Of a stretch of 64,000 nucleotides of DNA, positions 63,151-64,000 are shown in pieces. The notes under the pieces are model-generated. The model saw nothing but the letters and a program-made list of their open reading frames with translations. It had not been told where the DNA came from and made no database searches. Source of the stretch: an uncultured Roseobacter sp. Its GTDB lineage: Bacteria > Pseudomonadota > Alphaproteobacteria > Rhodobacterales > Rhodobacteraceae. The position numbers were made by a program, and so were the translations under genes. Numbering within the stretch: the stretch's first letter is position 1; each line of letters starts with the position of its first letter. The stretch is taken from NCBI RefSeq assembly GCF_947499265.1, contig NZ_CANMNK010000001.1:457001-521000 (forward strand), read 5' to 3'.

Positions 63151-64000
63151 TGGCCCAACCTGTCGAGCAAGGCAGGCACATGCACCTGATCAGATTTGTA
63201 ATTACCGGTCAGCACATGCATCACCAGATTGACCCCGAAGCGGAAGGCAAGCTCACGTTGACGCTCGCCAGTAAAGCCGCGCCCAATGGGCACCATGGGC
63301 GCGCCCGAGGCTGCAACGGCCCAGGCCGCGGCCCAGTCGTTGCCGCCGATGACCACTGGCGTCACACCGTCATTGAGGTTGCGGAAGGGCATGCCCTCCA
63401 CCTGCTCCGCATCGGGCGGGGCGGCTTCGACCCAGACGTCGCGGCTGGTGTGGCGACCGGGGAAATCCTGCAGCAGGTAGAAGGTGCGGGTCAGCACGTG
63501 ATCCGACGGCAGCGGCTCCAACGGCGGAATGTCGAGCGGCGCTGCAAGGTCCTGCAGCTTGCGCCCGTTCGGGCTGGCGGCGCCAAAGCGCGCGATATCG
63601 GCGTCGCGCGTGTCGAAAAGGATCAACCCACCGGATCGCAGATAGGCGTTAAGCCTGGCATAGGCCTCTGACGACGGGCGGGGCTGATCAGGGGTGATCG
63701 GCCAGTAGAGCACCGGGAAAAACGCAAGTTCATCGGTTTCCAGATCAACGCCGACGGGTTCGGCAGGCTCCACCGAGGTGCGGAAGAAAAGCGTGTCCGA
63801 GAGACCGCGCAGCCCCGCGTCCGACATATCATCCACGCGGGTGTTGCCGGTCATCACAAACGCCAGTGCCAGTTCCGCCGTTGCATTCAGGGCAAAGGCA
63901 TCGGCATCGGTGGATTGGGCTTTGACATGTTGCGGCAGTCCAAGGGGCAAAAGAGTGACCAAAGCGACCGTTGCCGCGCGGTTCACCTTGCCCAGCAGTC
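63147..64000 (-). CDS. DUF4159-containing membrane protein (5' part outside window)
   Basis: The frame remains open to the window end, so only the last 284 or so residues are seen. A hydrophobic segment (ATVALVTLLPLGLP) precedes the DUF4159 domain (AFALNATAELALAFVMTGN, RLNAYLRSGGLILFDTRD, RQRELAFRFGVNLVMHVLTGNYKSDQVHVP). A GTG at 63986 could serve as a start, but relatives carry an N-terminal BatA-like region, so it is probably internal. It is coupled to the next gene by ATGA. Confidence 0.8.
   Translation of the reverse strand, partial: LLGKVNRAATVALVTLLPLGLPQHVKAQSTDADAFALNATAELALAFVMTGNTRVDDMSDAGLRGLSDTLFFRTSVEPAEPVGVDLETDELAFFPVLYWPITPDQPRPSSEAYARLNAYLRSGGLILFDTRDADIARFGAASPNGRKLQDLAAPLDIPPLEPLPSDHVLTRTFYLLQDFPGRHTSRDVWVEAAPPDAEQVEGMPFRNLNDGVTPVVIGGNDWAAAWAVAASGAPMVPIGRGFTGERQRELAFRFGVNLVMHVLTGNYKSDQVHVPALLDRLGQ

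Noticed and set aside
1-64000. Mobile element, phage, defence island or RNA operon
   Set aside because: No transposase, integrase, restriction or toxin gene, terminal repeat, tRNA or rRNA was seen on either strand.

Overview
The window is about 64 kb of a high-GC alphaproteobacterial chromosome. Gene content, gene order and protein types point to the Roseobacter group of the Rhodobacteraceae: a secretin-like PBP-OmpA fusion, a VPLPA-CTERM surface protein, rnd-kdsD-lptCAB-hpf-ptsN without rpoN, a paa phenylacetate cluster ending in paaX, and a short RNase D. No rRNA, tRNA, insertion sequence, phage gene or CRISPR array was seen. The assignment to a group comes from recognition of families and order, not from a database search.

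Layout. 1-14.7 kb is housekeeping: the 3' part of infB with its terminator, a 44-codon small gene, mutT-argJ-parvulin divergent from secA, two envelope proteins, radC, dnaJ and dnaK (with a candidate heat-shock promoter) and alkB. 14.7-24.7 kb is cell surface: a sorted VPLPA-CTERM protein, an export permease of the capsule type, cysQ-kdsB, galU-galE, two paralogous glycosyltransferases and a Branch-type glycosyltransferase. 24.7-29.5 kb (minus strand) carries rnd, kdsD, lptC, lptA, lptB, hpf and ptsN, so Kdo synthesis (kdsB, kdsD) and LPS export lie close together. 29.5-37.3 kb is the minus-strand operon paaJ-A-B-C-D-E-Z-X for aerobic phenylacetyl-CoA degradation, with a promoter and a long inverted repeat in front; a lone PAS protein lies upstream.

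38.3-49.1 kb is one long minus-strand operon for uptake and breakdown of an unidentified sugar or polyol: binding protein, two permeases, two different ATPases, two very small proteins, a fused DhaK-DhaL kinase, a LacI regulator, a TIM-barrel isomerase and a Gfo/Idh/MocA oxidoreductase. Two copies of a LacI-type palindrome sit before the binding protein, and a stable UUCG hairpin follows it. 49.2-64 kb is mixed: a DMT transporter, arfB, a VOC protein, a queuosine-precursor transporter, phytase-like protein-mepA-MFS, yggT, recQ, yaaA, a hybrid histidine kinase and two membrane proteins of a MoxR/Bat-type cluster that runs off the end.

The most unusual element is at 51127-51300 on the minus strand, directly before the VOC gene. 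It combines a near-perfect Shine-Dalgarno sequence, an 18-codon open frame, a series of hairpins with competing pairings including a matching anti-Shine-Dalgarno, and an intrinsic terminator. It looks like an undescribed attenuation leader or a dual-function small RNA. A second possible RNA switch is a hairpin that hides the recQ ribosome binding site.
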